Below are positions 9,101 through 20,848 of a stretch of DNA of 29,221 nucleotides, piece by piece. Position 1 is the first letter of the stretch; the number at the start of each line of letters is the position of its first letter. The notes beneath the pieces are model-generated. The model did not search any database. It was not told the origin of the DNA and saw nothing but the letters and a program-made list of their open reading frames with translations. The DNA is from Phaeoceros laevis (lineage: Eukaryota; Anthocerotophyta; Anthocerotopsida; Notothyladales). The position numbers and the translations under genes were made by a program. Location of the stretch: the NCBI GenBank assembly GCA_049999765.1, contig JBNGIQ010009122.1, positions 181,985 through 211,205 of the forward strand, written 5' to 3'.

Positions 9101-12100
9101 AAGAACAGTTGAGAGGGGGAAGGAAAGTGTGGACACTGTTGTTCATGCTGGAGGTAGAGGCATGTGCGCAGCAATAAGAACGAGGGTGCCTCGTGAATGG
9201 AGAAATGAGGAACCTTGAGCACGGTGCCGTTTGGCAGGCGCACGATACATGTACGTACCTACCATAGCGCTCCTCACTCGATGCGCGCTGTTGCTCTGGC
9301 TGGTGCTGCTACTGCTGTAGAGGGTGAGTGGAGTAAACAGCAGAGGAACGGAAGCACGACTGCAGTGATGAGGTAGGAAGAAAGTGCGTGGGATCCGGAT
9401 ACCTAAGAGCGGAAATGTGAGATGAGGAAGGACCGGCCCGGTCATCAAGAAGGGCAGAGATGTGACGGAAGTGCTTAATTTCACGTGCTGGGAATGATGA
9501 GAGGGTTCTTGGAGACGGTAAGGCAAGGCACGAAGGAATAATTGTGGTAGTGATAAATACAGTGGTTTGCTTTCTTTGATGAAGTATGGGTGCCCGCCTG
9601 CCTGCCTGCCGCCGGTACCGCGTCAAGTCGAGCGGTCACGAACAACTCGCCACGATAATTGCGGCCATGAGATGACGGTTGCAGGTGAGGAGGGTGGGGG
9701 CCTAGACTAGTTAACCGCCCTTTCTCCTCCGTCGGTGGTTCCGTTCACAGTGGTGGGAAGGAAGGAAGAAAGAAAAGAAGGGAAGTTGGACGAGTGTGGG
9801 AATCTGGCTCTGGCTGGCTCGGCTTGACCCCGAGAAGAAGAAAATGGCCCGGGGTGGATGATGCCACAGTCCGCTAGCCTAGCATTGGTCGCTGGGGTGG
9901 TGGCGGTGGTCACATCATTCACGCGCTGGCTATGCTGCGTAGAGTTTGAGGTGGTGCAAGCAGATGCAGGCCACTTGCGTGGCCGGTACTGGCGATGAGA
10001 AAAGCAAAGAAAAAGCAGGAAAAGGTTGCACAGCACAGCACAGCACTGCTGCCGCTGCTAGATCTACATCTACAGGAGACTTGCTTGCTTGCCTGCCTGC
10101 CTTGCTGTGCACACGAGGCGTAGGGCCGGGGCGGGCCAGGACAAAAGAGCGATCTGGAAAATGAAGGGGGCGATACTGGTCTACATAGATAAATAGGTGC
10201 TACATGTGTGGTGTTGTCTTCCGGGTGGGGCACCGGCTCGTTGTTGCGTGGTTGTTTATAGGTAGATGGATAATAGACAAGGACTTGGCAGGGGTACGGT
10301 AGGGCAGGGTAGGAGGGCTCGGCTGTGCTGTGCTGGGGTTAGTATGGGAGTAGGGTCGGATGGATGGATGCCATTCCATTTTCCTCCTTGCTTGTGGCGA
10401 TTGGAATATAATTGCGAGTGCGCGCTGGTGCTGTTGGCTTGTTGGCTTGTGCCGTGCCTGCTAGGCTGCTTCGCTCTGCGTGTACCGTGGCAGTACAAGG
10501 AGGCGGGGCCGGGAGTGGTGGACTTGTCCAGGTCGAGTAGATATGTTTTTTGTGGGATGGGAGTGTGGGGCTCTTTGGTTGGCCGCATTTTCCTGACCTC
10601 GACAGGGGCCTGACTGACTGTACTGTACCTTGACGCAAGAGAGAAGAGGCCAGGGGAGGGGAGCTGAGCTGGCTGGGGTGGCCGTAGGTGACATCGGTTT
10701 CAACAGGCAGGGGCTTGGCTTGCCTGCCAAGGGGCATCCATTTCATCGGGAATCAAGGAGGAAAGAAGTGGTGCTTCTTCGTTTTCAAATTGGCAAGAAA
10801 AGGGGCAATGTAGGTATGCCTTGTTTCCTTGCTTGCGTGCTCTCCTAGTCGAAAGGGACTGTGCAATGCATTATTATTAAGTTGGTCTACTTATTTCCTC
10901 CCCAACAAGGAAGGCTTTGTCGTCGTCCATGGACAGTGGAAAGTGGGAGTGCAATGCAATCATGCAATCCATTAGTGGCGTCTTTCCTTGTTGTTGCCGA
11001 CGGGAAGTAGTCTTGTAGTGGAGGAAAGAATGGGAATGATCGATCATGCTATGCCTGTGGCGGAGGTGGTGTTCAAGTTGTTGTGGGGGCCCGTGTTTCT
11101 GTTTGGTACGTGGATGAAATAATTGGGAAGGAAATGGAAATGGGCCCTCCCATGAATCTATTGCCTTGGGCCGCAGGCCTACAAGCAAGCAAGCACGCAA
11201 GCTTGCCGCCCGCATAGACTAAGCGAGCAAGCAATGACTGTATATGTGGAAAAGATGATGGCCGGTCCTCTCATGGGATGGATCCTGACATGGCACCAGT
11301 GGAAAAGGCTGCCTGGCCTATGAGAGTCTCGGGAAGGAAGGCTCATCATTCATTATTTGCTGGCTTTTTTAGCTTTATGGGGGTATGTGAGGTGCCAGGT
11401 CGGTTGGCCCAGCATATGGAAGGGATCTGGTAGTAGAGTAGCGTGGCGGGGGGCTCGCTAGACTAGACGTATCATTATGATCATCGTGCATGCGTATGCG
11501 GCTTTGTCTGCGGGTGAGTCGACGAGTCTGACCGACGGTGGCCAGCCAGAATAATAATAAGTTAGCGCTCAACCAACAAAACGGCGCCTCCCCGGCCGCC
11601 AGTAACATCGAAATTCACAAGATAGGGTCCACTTGTACCGGAGCAGTGGCAGACATGTGGAGGTTGTGGCGCTGCGTGGGTGGTCGACGAGGACCTCTCT
11701 CCTTTTGTGTGTGCGGTGCTGGCGTCCACGTACGTCCCTTTACCCCGCTTCCATCGTTCATGCCGCTCCCGTTTCGTCCGCCCCAAGGAAAGGGGGGAAA
11801 GGTAGGCCTTCGAAGAAGCCGCGAGGCGGCATTTGGCATCGCACTCGCATAATCATGGTAGGTAGGGTCTATTCACCGTCGTGCAGGTACCTGCCTGTCC
11901 GCCACGAGGCGCCGATGCCTAATCCTGAGGGGAGCGGGGGCAGCTCGACGGCAACAGTCAGCAGCAGTGGCCTGCTGACTGTTGATGCGGTGGCGGATTA
12001 CGGAATCACGACCAGTCCAACAGGTGCACTGCAGTTGACAAGCTTACTTATTAGACTAGTGTAGTCCGAAAGGCGGAGGGGTGGCGCCAAACACGGGCAG

Positions 12101-14007
12101 CTATGTAAAGGCGCAGGCGGCCCAAGTGGACGCGAGTCACGGGAAAACCCATAGGCAGCAGGCAGCAGCCCAGAATAAAACGAAAGAAAAAGCCTGCCTG
12201 TGTGTGGGAAAGGCGGGGGCCTAAAAGTCGTCCAGTCCAGTCCGATCCCCGAGGTGCGCTGCAGTAGAGCAGCAATGAGTGCACGGCAAGGCAGCACGCT
12301 TGCCCCCTCCGCTCGCTCCCTGGCCCGGCCCGGTAGGTCTCTCCACCCCTCCGGATTGCCAAAGCCACAAAAGTGTGGTACCAGTCTTTGCATTCCCTTT
12401 TCCCTAAATAAATAAATACTTAATTAATCAAGGAGGCAGGCAAAAAACGAAGAAAAGAAGAGGAGAAAAAGTGTGACAGCGGGACGGTCCCTCCTCTTTT
12501 TTTCTCCTGGTCCCCCCTGCCCCCGCATCAGGCCCAGGCAGGCAGCTTTTTTGAGAAAGAAAAAGGAAAAAAAAAGGCAGGCAAATTATCAGCAAGGAAA
12601 TAATTCCCTTTCCCAATGGCTTGCCTGCCTGGCTGGGTGGGGACGGTCGGAGGGAGGGAAGGATTCTTTTTGTTTCTTTTCCGGCCAAGGAACTCCAGAG
12701 GCAAACGGACGAGGCCACGAACGCTTGCTTGCTCGCCTCCTTTCCTCGCTCTCTCTCTCGCCATGCTTCCGTCACAACAACATGACTGTCATGACATGAC
12801 ATTGTTACTTCTTCTTGTTGCTGCTGCTGGCACTGCTTGGCCACATACGACGCCCGCGGCTGAGCAGAGCATTTCTTCTAGTAGACTACAACTGTAGCAT
12901 TGGGTGTACATGTGCGAGTGTGGGTGGGGGCATACGATGAATGGAAGGGGTACAGATATGTCATCGACTGTAGATATGCAACAGTGTAGATATGGTACTT
13001 GCGCGAAAGAAGAGACAAAGAGGTGGAATAGTTTTTTATGAGCAGGCAGCGCCCGGTTCATACCAGTAGGCCAAATATGGAAAGGAAGTGGGAGAAAAAA
13101 AAGAAAAGGGCCGGCCCGGCCCGGAAAGGGCCGAAAGCAAAAAGGAGAAAATGCGGGAGATACGGTGGATCCTGGGACGGCAAGACGACACGTTACAGCC
13201 CCCCGGTTGCCGCATACCAATGCTGGTACAGTAGTGGCCACAGCAGGCACGCTAGGTAGCAAGCGTTCTTTGCAGGCCTGCTTAAGTGTGCACCATCGTC
13301 ATCATCATCGGCTGCTGCCGCTAGCTGCTACTGGTGCTGCCATTTCGGGGGTTGGGCAGATGCGGGCCGGGCCGGGCCGGGCAGGCCAGTCCACAGACTC
13401 CAGACTCCAGTCCGTCCGGATCTGCCTGCCTGCCCTTTCGCTCGCTCGCGCGCATGTGACCTCATCATCATCGCGCTGGCACGAGGTAGGGCCACAAGAG
13501 CAGCACAAACTGGCGGCCTGCCACATGTCGATCAAGTCGGCAGGCAGGCACAGGTGAGGAGGAGGAACTTGGCAAAGGAAAGGGCTCCTTATTAGGTGTC
13601 TCTTACTCTTTCCGTGCCAAAGAGCCAAACGGAGAAACAAACAAAGTCCAACAAGTCGAGAAAGAAAGGGAATTTGCACCACACTCTTATTTAGGCTAGT
13701 CTAGTCTAGGGGCATACTCCAGGCCAAAAAGCCAGCCAATGCTGGCTACTGGCTTATTACAACAAATCCTAGGCTAGTGTAGTCGTCCGAGAAGAAGACT
13801 AGACTAGTGGAAAGGGGAATGTACGGCGCCTGCCTTTCCTTTCCTTTTCTTGCCGCTTGCGTTGCTTGTTCGTTGGCAAAGAAGCCAAGGAGAATGGGGT
13901 GGCTCTCCTTGGAAATGGAATGCAATGGAAGGATCAATCGGTGTGCTTCTGCCGCCTCGCCTGCATTCCCACCAACCCAACCAACCGGCGTGGGCATCGT
14001 GAGACAC

Positions 14008-14112
14008 AAGGAAGGAAGGAAGGAAGGAAGGAAGGAAGGAAGGAAGGAAGGAAGNNNNNNNNNNAGGAAGGAAGGAAGGAAGGAAGGAAGGAAGGAAGGA
14101 AGGAAGGAAGGG
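14008..14112. repeat. (GGAA)n microsatellite containing an assembly gap
   Basis: A pure GGAA/GAAG array of at least 90 bp on both sides of the 10 Ns at 14055-14064. Its real length is unknown. It opens artificial frames rich in GRKE on one strand and LPSF on the other. Confidence 0.97.
14055..14064. other. Assembly gap (10 N)
   Basis: Ten Ns inside the GGAA microsatellite. The placeholder length is not a measurement. Confidence 0.97.
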
Positions 14113-15955
14113 AGCCTCCTTTGGCGTCGTTGCGCCCCTTTGTTTGCATGGCAGCATGCAAATGGCAACATGGCAGAATCCGGGGCCAGGGATTGCGGAT
14201 CCCGCCCTCGCCGCTGAATGAGTGTGGTAGCTTACGGGTGTTTCCCTTTTTTCCTCGGCTCCTCGGGTAGAAAGAAGAAAGGTAATAATAAGCGGATTTC
14301 AAGGTAAGGCCATCACATCACTGCTAGATACTCCCAGTTAGGCTACCATATGGGGCCTTGATGCGCTCATTGAATGAAATTCCTATTCCGGGGCCTGTCC
14401 GCGAATGACTCAGTCATCACTGACTTATGTGTGAAAAGCCACGGCACGCAGCACGCTATGCTGCGTGATCTAGCAACTGTCCACCAAAATCTTTCTAAAA
14501 CCAAAACGCTACCAAAACGCTCCCTCCACCGGCCACTGGGAAGGAAGGAAGGCCAGCCCAGCCCTTGTTCATCATTCCTCCCTCATCTATCCTCCACATC
14601 AGATCCACGACTCCTCATTCCTTCCATCACTGTGAGGCACGACTCACTCATCAGGCAGCGACAATCAGTTTTAGTCCAGGCTTTGACTCCACCGACGCAA
14701 CAACAACGGGCCGAGTCGACCAGTCGACCCCTGGGCGTCTACCTCATTATTGTCTTTTTTTTGTGTGCTACATATATTACGGTGGAACATGGCCTGATTC
14801 GCCAAACGCAAATCCAAGCAAGTGCCCCAAAAGCTGCCCCTGGGGCCTGATCACCTATTCATCAGTCGGCCACTCCCAATATTCTACTGCCCCCAATTAT
14901 TATTGCGTGCGAGGCAGTCCAGTCCAGGCAAGATAAACTTGTACACGCTCACTATATCCTCCCATGACGGAATGGAATGACGACACCAGCACCAGCTCAA
15001 GGCAACCGGGCCAGGCCAGGCAGGCACATAGGAATACATGCTCAAATTCATGGCTCACAACGCACACTCCAACCCGTAATGGGAAGGAATGAACAGCGGA
15101 TGCGCATCACTTTTTTCTTGCACCGCACCGCACCCAACCAAATGAATCAGCTAGCCTAGCCCAGCCTAGCCTTGGAGCATAATAATAATAAATAAAAGCA
15201 GCCTAGGGCTACATACACCTCACCTCTGCCACATGCTCACTCACGTACGTATTCTTCCTCCTCCTGCATACGCATCGGGCATCGGCATTTGTTATTAGTG
15301 TGCCATGAGATGCACCATAAATAACAATAATATTCACGCACATTCCGTTGGCTGGCAGGTCTCTTTGCACGGCACGCCCGTCGAGAGTCCAGGCGATGGA
15401 TGTGTGTACTACTATGACCCTGCAATTTATTAGTGCCTGCGCCCGGGGCGTACACGACAGGCAGCCAGTTTGACCTTGGACCGCCTGGGTGCTGTGCTGT
15501 GCTGTGCTGGGTGGGGAAACAAAATTTATAAAACCAACGGGCCAGTCTCATACATACAAACAAACGGGCTTTTGGCGTGGCCTCGCATCCCATTGCTTTC
15601 TTTTTGTACTCACCCTACTTACCTCAGCTCACCATAATAATTTTAGGTTTCCTTATTATATTGGTGCGTGCGTGAAGTTGCCAACTCCATTATTACCAAC
15701 ATATATAAGTGGCCCCATCAATCCATGGAGCGTAAGAAAGAAGCGGGTAGAATGTGGCAGAGTGCAGTGCCGTCCCTCTCTGGTGGGGCGTGAAGCCACA
15801 ATCGAAGCACTTTGCAGCATATACAGGCGAGTAGGTGGAGGTGAGGTATGTATGTATATCAAAAATGAAAGGACACGTACACCGTACACCAAGAACAATA
15901 TGTCATCTTCGATAGCTCTGCTCTGCTTAGCTGCTCCAGTTTCGTACGCTCCGTC

Positions 15956-15970
15956 GGGACGGGACGGGAC
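15956..15970 (+). repeat. (GGGAC)3 array
   Basis: Three exact GGGAC pentamers. The same pentamer recurs on the other strand near 16925-16940 and in a larger array at 18052-18080. Confidence 0.9.
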
Positions 15971-16117
15971 AAGACACAAACGCCAGGACAAACGTTCGTA
16001 TGGCTCTCAATCAACAGGACGTGCTAATTATCCGGGCCAGGCGGAGCAGTGGTAAGCCTGGCACCACTGCACTGCCCGCCCTATTCTGCCGCGATCTATT
16101 CTTCTTCACTACTCATC

Positions 16118-16118
<1 letters not shown>

Positions 16119-16152
<34 letters not shown>
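16119..16152. repeat. (CTG)11 trinucleotide repeat
   Basis: About eleven uninterrupted CTG/CAG units. It creates poly-Cys, poly-Ala or poly-Leu frames depending on strand and frame, none of which belongs to a believable gene. Confidence 0.97.
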
Positions 16153-16924
16153 GTGCATCATCATCGGACGGTCGTCAGTCATGTTCCAGTGTCCCCTGCA
16201 TGCTTCCGCGGGCGAGGATGGCGACGGACGACAAAGTCGCATTGACCAGCCCACCCCATCCCATGATGATGCATCCTCCCACCGATGGATGACCCACCTC
16301 GATACATACGCCACATGCATGTGTGTGCATGTGTGTGTGCATGCAGGAGGAGGAAGCATAGCATTCCGTTCCGTGGCGCTGGTTTTGTTGGATACATATT
16401 TTGTCATCCTTTCTGGAGGTGGGTGATCGGCCGTGCTGTGCACCACTCGAGTGCCCCTTCCCCTCTTGTCGTCACTTATTACCGCCCATGTGATTTCCCA
16501 CCTTCTTTCTCCCCTCTTTCTCGCCGTAGAAAGTTGGAAATAGAAGAAAGCAGGAAAGGGACTTTTTATTATTACCCCAAGCCCAAGCTTGGTGGTGGCC
16601 CGCCGGTCACCACTCCCCACGGCCATCGTGCCGGCCCGGAACTCCCGTACGATCTCGCCGGATACGGCCGAGGTGGCCCGTCCCCTCCCCGCTCGCGCCG
16701 GTGAGCTCGCCGGCCCCACTCCGCTCTCCGGCCGATCCTCTCACCGGCATGCCATCTGCGATGTCACTAATCCACACATGTCGGATGGTGTCCGCGTCAG
16801 TCTAATCACCGGCTCCTTTCCGCGACTAGACTAGCAGTCTAATTAACCGCACTTGCTCGCGAAGCTTCCCTCTCGCCTATAATAAGTGGCCAACTGGCCT
16901 GGCCTGGCCCGGCCTTCCGCCACC

Positions 16925-16940
16925 GTCCCGTCCCGTCCCC
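16925..16940 (-). repeat. (GTCCC)3 array, complement of GGGAC
   Basis: Three GTCCC units followed by another C: the same pentamer as at 15956, inverted. Confidence 0.85.
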
Positions 16941-17529
16941 ATCGGCATCGGGTGCCCGCCGGATGGAGAAACGAGACTGGGCCGAACGAGCCATGCGGGT
17001 CAAATTGTCGATTGCGTGCGCGGCCTGGAATGCGTGCCTGCTTAGACCCAACTTACTTATCATAATAATTCCATTATTTGTTTGTTTGTCCCACCGCTAT
17101 GATGAAAGCACTGCCCTTGCTGCCTTTGCATGGCCTCTAATTTCGCCTTCGCTGTTGCCCTAAGTATTGCCTCTGTTCTGCTGCCGCTTGTTTGTTGCCG
17201 TTGGATTCGCTTCCCTAAACTCGCTTCCCTCTCTCTCTCTACCCCCTCTTTGTTTCTATCTCTGTCGCTCCAATCATCGGGAGCCGAGCGATTCAAGCAC
17301 AGAAGAGGCAGGAAGGCCCAGCCCAGCAAAACATGGCGGGTCGTGGCGGCCACTCGTTGGCGGAAGCAGCGCGATCCGCGCCTGACGCTGAGAGAGAAAC
17401 AAACAAGCGAAGCCACAACGGAAGAAAGAAAGTTCAAGAAACCAACCCCCTGAGTCCACCTCCATATACGGTGGGCCCCACCCCCCGGGGAGTCGTGAAA
17501 GTAACAAACCAACCCCCCACCGGACCCTT

Positions 17530-17559
17530 CCCTACCCTACCCTACCCTACCCTACCCTG
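17530..17559. repeat. (CCCTA)5 pentanucleotide array
   Basis: Five CCCTA units and a final CCCTG. It resembles but is not the plant telomere repeat CCCTAAA. The complementary TAGGG runs could form a G-quadruplex. Confidence 0.95.
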
Positions 17560-18053
17560 AGGAGGGGCCAAGGAACCAAGTATTGAGTTACGCTAGTACT
17601 ACTGTGCTGCTGCACCAGTCACCGGTCGTGGCGTAATGTAATGCGTGTGTGCTGTTGTACCGGGCGTCGTTGCAAGTGGCCGGCGGACCAGGCGATCCCG
17701 TCCGGGCACGGAAACGGAGGCAGGCAGGCAGGCAGGCAACCCCACCGAGCGTGAGCGTGAGCGAGCCAAGGGAATAAATATAGTAGGCCCATCCGCCAAT
17801 AATTATTACAATAATAGCTCATGTGCCAGCAGTGCAGGGCAGGGCAGGGGCCACTGCACTGCACTGCGCACTCTGCCGCACTCTGCAGCAGCAGCAGGAG
17901 CAGAAGCAGAGGCAAACATACGCACAAGCAGAAAAAAACAGTGCCCTTCCTTCTTCCTGCCTGCTTGCCTCGTTGCTTCGCGGGAGACGGGAACGACGAC
18001 TAGACCAGTAGTAGTTGTAGACTGACTAGTGGTGAGTGAGTAGTAGACGAGAC

Positions 18054-18095
18054 GGGACGGGACGACGGGACGGGACGGGACGGGGCGGGGCCGGG
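18054..18095 (+). other. Candidate G-quadruplex tract upstream of the RING gene
   Basis: Eight runs of three or four G separated by one to four bases (GGGACGGGACGACGGGACGG and onward, ending GGGGCGGGGCCGGG). This exceeds the usual rule of four G-runs with short loops. It lies about 680 bp before the start codon at 18768, in the probable promoter. Formation in the cell is inference. Confidence 0.7.
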
Positions 18096-18767
18096 CAGAG
18101 CAGAGCCGGGCGTAGCCGAGCCCAGCCGAGCCGCGTCCAGCCAAGTCCCCAGCGCAGGCGCCTTGAATGTCGCCTGCGCTGCTCCATCCATATGAGCCAA
18201 TGCGCGGCGTCTCTCCCGTCGCCCCGCCCGCCCCGCCGCTCGACCTCCTCCTTCTTCCCCGTGCCTGCCTCCTTCCTTGTTCATCATCCTCCTCCCCTGA
18301 TTCAAGAGTGACTCACTCCTGCACCTCCTCCTCCACTTGCACCTCACCTCACAACTGTTGCTCCAGCAAGCAGCTAAACAGCAGCAGCAGCAGCTACACT
18401 GCCTCCTCCTCGTCCCTTCTTCTTCTTCTTCTGTCTCTGTGCCTTGACGCTTCCTCTCATCAGCAGGGCTGCACTTGCGCTCCCTCCCTTGCTTGCCTTC
18501 ACAGGCACTCAGACAGACGAGCTCGAGCGACGCAACAATAACAGCACAGCACAGCAGCAACTACAACAAAGCAGGCAGAGGCAGCCTGGAGCCTAGGATC
18601 AGGCGGACCGACGGACAGGGCAAGGGATCTGAGGGAGGATAGGGAAGGAGCACGGCTCTTGTTCTACCGCCCGGCCCGGATCTTCTTGCGGGGCAAAGAC
18701 AGACGCGCGCGGGCTTCTTGCTTGCTCTCAGCCTCAGCGCGCTCCCGCGGTTTTGAGGTCAAGAACC

Positions 18768-20848
18768 ATGGCCGTTCAGGCGCAATACCCGTCCAATGTG
18801 CTGCTTCCCGATCTGCGCAACAGGTGCCTACTCAATTGCTGCTGAATTGTGCAATTGCGCTGCTTCCACGGCAGGGACAGGGATTTGTCTTGCCGCTGGA
18901 TGTATGAATGCATGAATTGGCCAGGTTGCAAGGGCAGGCAAGGCAGAAGGCAAGGCTAGGCAGGCCATTTTTTTCAAAATTAGTTTGGCCGCCAAGCCTC
19001 AAACAGGGCTGAGGAGCGTAATTGCTGTTCCTGGAATTACGCCCTTGGCTGCGCTGCGCTGTGCTGTGCTGCTGCGCGCGCCTCCTGCTCTTTCTGTGCT
19101 CGCATGCCTTTCTGGTTGATTGCTTTCCAAGCTTGGCTTCCGGGGCGTACTTTACACGGAGTGTCTGTGCCACGGGCTCGGTCTGCTTGGCAGCGGCAGT
19201 AAGGCTTGTGGCCAGGCGCGCACAATTATGTGGTCCCGTCTGCCAGCCTTGGCACTAGCTTGATTTGCCTGCTGGTGTTGATTCTCTGATTTTGGCTGTG
19301 GATTCAAGAATTGTGGTGCTGCGATTCTGCGTTTGGGAATGAATGCAGCCCTGCTTGTCCTGCGCGCAAGTCTTGTCTTGGCCACGGATGTTGCCAGGAT
19401 TTTCGCTCACAATTGTTTCCCGTCTCTACGCTCAGGTTGAGGCAAGCAATTGGTGGTGGTGTCGACAATCGCAACCTCATCTCCTCTTCTCCACTGGCGT
19501 ATCTGGATGACTTCCACGGCCCGGTTGCGCAGCAGCAGCAGCAGCAACAGCCGGGCCCCAATTCTTTACGCCTCTTTGCTCCATGTAAGATTCCAGGTTT
19601 TGCTTCTTGTGGATAGGTGGCGGTTACGCCCAACCTGCCTGCCTGCCTGCCTGCTTTTCCCTCGGATTATGGGGTTGCGCTGTTGCGCCTTTCTCTGAAT
19701 CTGGCGAGGCCTTCTTGCACCTGTCACACTCCTCACTCACTAACCGCGTCCGCCTCGGCTGTGCATGCAGTGGCTCCGCACAATGTCAGTGGTCAACCGC
19801 AGCTTCTCTTCACAGACAACGCCAACACCACTCACGACCTAGCGTGCAACAACCTTCTTGGTTCCAATAGGAAGCGTGCCAGAGAGGCCGATGATCTTGT
19901 CACTCGGCAGCAGCAGGTGCAACAGCAGCAGCAGCAGCACCAAACTCACAGGCAGCACCAGCTCATCCCTACAGATTTCCTGCATGCGCATGCCACCTCC
20001 TCGGCGATGCCTCCTCCAGTGGCTCCCGTCTCCACTGGCCTCCGCCTGGCTTTCGAGGAGGCCACACTCAAGTCTGCCCCTGCCCCTTCCACCAGCGGCA
20101 GGATAGAGATGCCCTCAGTTTTGCAGTCAGTTGTAGGGGATGTTCTTCATGCCCAACATCAGCAACAACGAGACGAGATCGATCAGTACATCAAGGCTCA
20201 GGTACCCACCCCAAAGTCTCCCTTCGGATTCCTTTTCCTTTTTGCTTCACCGGATTTTCTAGCTCAAATGTTTTGTTGGCCTTGTTCATGCATCTCACGC
20301 TTTTTTTCTTCTTACAGGGTGAGCAACTGAGGCAAACATTGGAAGAAAAACGCCAGAGACATTCCAGATCCGTAATTGCTGCTGTGGAAGAGGGTGTGTC
20401 CCGGAGGCTTAGGGAGAAGGATGTGGAACTGGACAAGTACAAGCGTAGGAATATGGAGCTGGAAGAGCATGTGAAGCAGCTCAGCATCGAAGCCCACCTA
20501 TGGCAGAACAAGGCTAAAAGCAACGAAGCCATGCTACATACCCTGAGGACCAATGTACATTTCAGCAGGGGTGAGGACCTGAGCAAGGAGGGGTGTGGGG
20601 ACAGTGAGGTTGATGACGCAGCGTCCTCTCACCATGATGACTTGGCAGATGCTCAAGCCCGAGCTTACAGGGAGAACCGTGAACTCAAGGAGCAGAGGTC
20701 ATGCAGAATCTGCCGGAGCAATGAAGTGTCCATACTCCTTCTACCTTGCCGACATCTTTGCCTGTGCAAGGACTGCGAGGGGCGCCTGGACACATGCCCT
20801 GTATGCGGATCCCTCAAGAATGCCAGTGTTCAAGTGTACATGTCCTGA
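18768..20848 (+). CDS. BOI: BOI/BRG-type RING-finger E3 ubiquitin ligase, four exons
   Basis: Join 18768-18823, 19436-19584, 19771-20201, 20318-20848: 388 aa, all junctions GT-AG and in frame. Exon 1 is only 56 bp but encodes MAVQAQYPSNVLLPDLRN, the typical start of the plant BOI (BOTRYTIS SUSCEPTIBLE1 INTERACTOR) family. The middle has polyQ tracts and a possible nuclear localisation signal (NRKRAREADD). Exon 4 carries a coiled coil (about 214-290) with the family's conserved WQNKAKSNEAM region, then a C-terminal C3HC4 RING: C341, C344, C356, H358, C362, C365, C372, C375, ending NASVQVYMS as in family members. The RING should bind an E2 and promote ubiquitin transfer. In Arabidopsis, BOI proteins limit cell death and act with DELLA proteins in gibberellin responses; the same role here is inferred. 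Introns are 612, 186 and 116 bp. The leader is CT-rich. Confidence 0.93.

Larger units (their letters stand above)
9702..16834. repeat. Dispersed CTAGACTAG motif
   Basis: The 9-mer CTAGACTAG or its complement CTAGTCTAG occurs at 9702, 11458, 13696, 13701 (overlapping), 13799 and 16826. Close variants such as TAGACTAGTGTAGTC (12052) and GGCTAGTGTAGTCG (13773) occur between them. Some copies share flanks, for example TTAACCGC or AATTAACCGC to the right of the first and last. Role unknown. Confidence 0.7.
9101..18767. other. Gene desert of about 9.7 kb, GC-rich, rich in simple sequence
   Basis: No open frame here shows a recognisable domain, and the many 60-200 codon frames are of biased composition and overlap on both strands, as expected of GC-rich low-complexity DNA. 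The stretch is crowded with short motifs: GGCA/TGCC runs (about 9595, 12616, 13424, 13540, 17718), GGCCC runs (about 13112, 13365), a GGAA array, a CTG array, a CCCTA array, GGGAC arrays, small (AAT)n clusters and repeated CTAGACTAG. The final 500 bp before 18768 is CT-rich (many CTCCTC and TTCTTC) like a plant leader and probably includes the promoter and 5' UTR of the RING gene. Confidence 0.55.

Noticed and set aside
13746-14302. Several 117-141 codon frames on both strands covering the N gap
   Set aside because: They are produced by translating the GGAA microsatellite (GRKE or LPSF repeats) and contain unknown residues from the gap.
16096-16719. A 207-codon minus-strand frame over the CTG array
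   Set aside because: Poly-Ala from the CTG repeat and low-complexity GC-rich sequence with no domain; competing frames exist on the plus strand.
18167-18541. A 124-codon frame upstream of the RING gene, possible uORF
   Set aside because: It is Ser/Leu/Cys-rich because the region is CT-rich leader-like DNA with CAG and CTC repeats. I cannot show that the transcript includes it.
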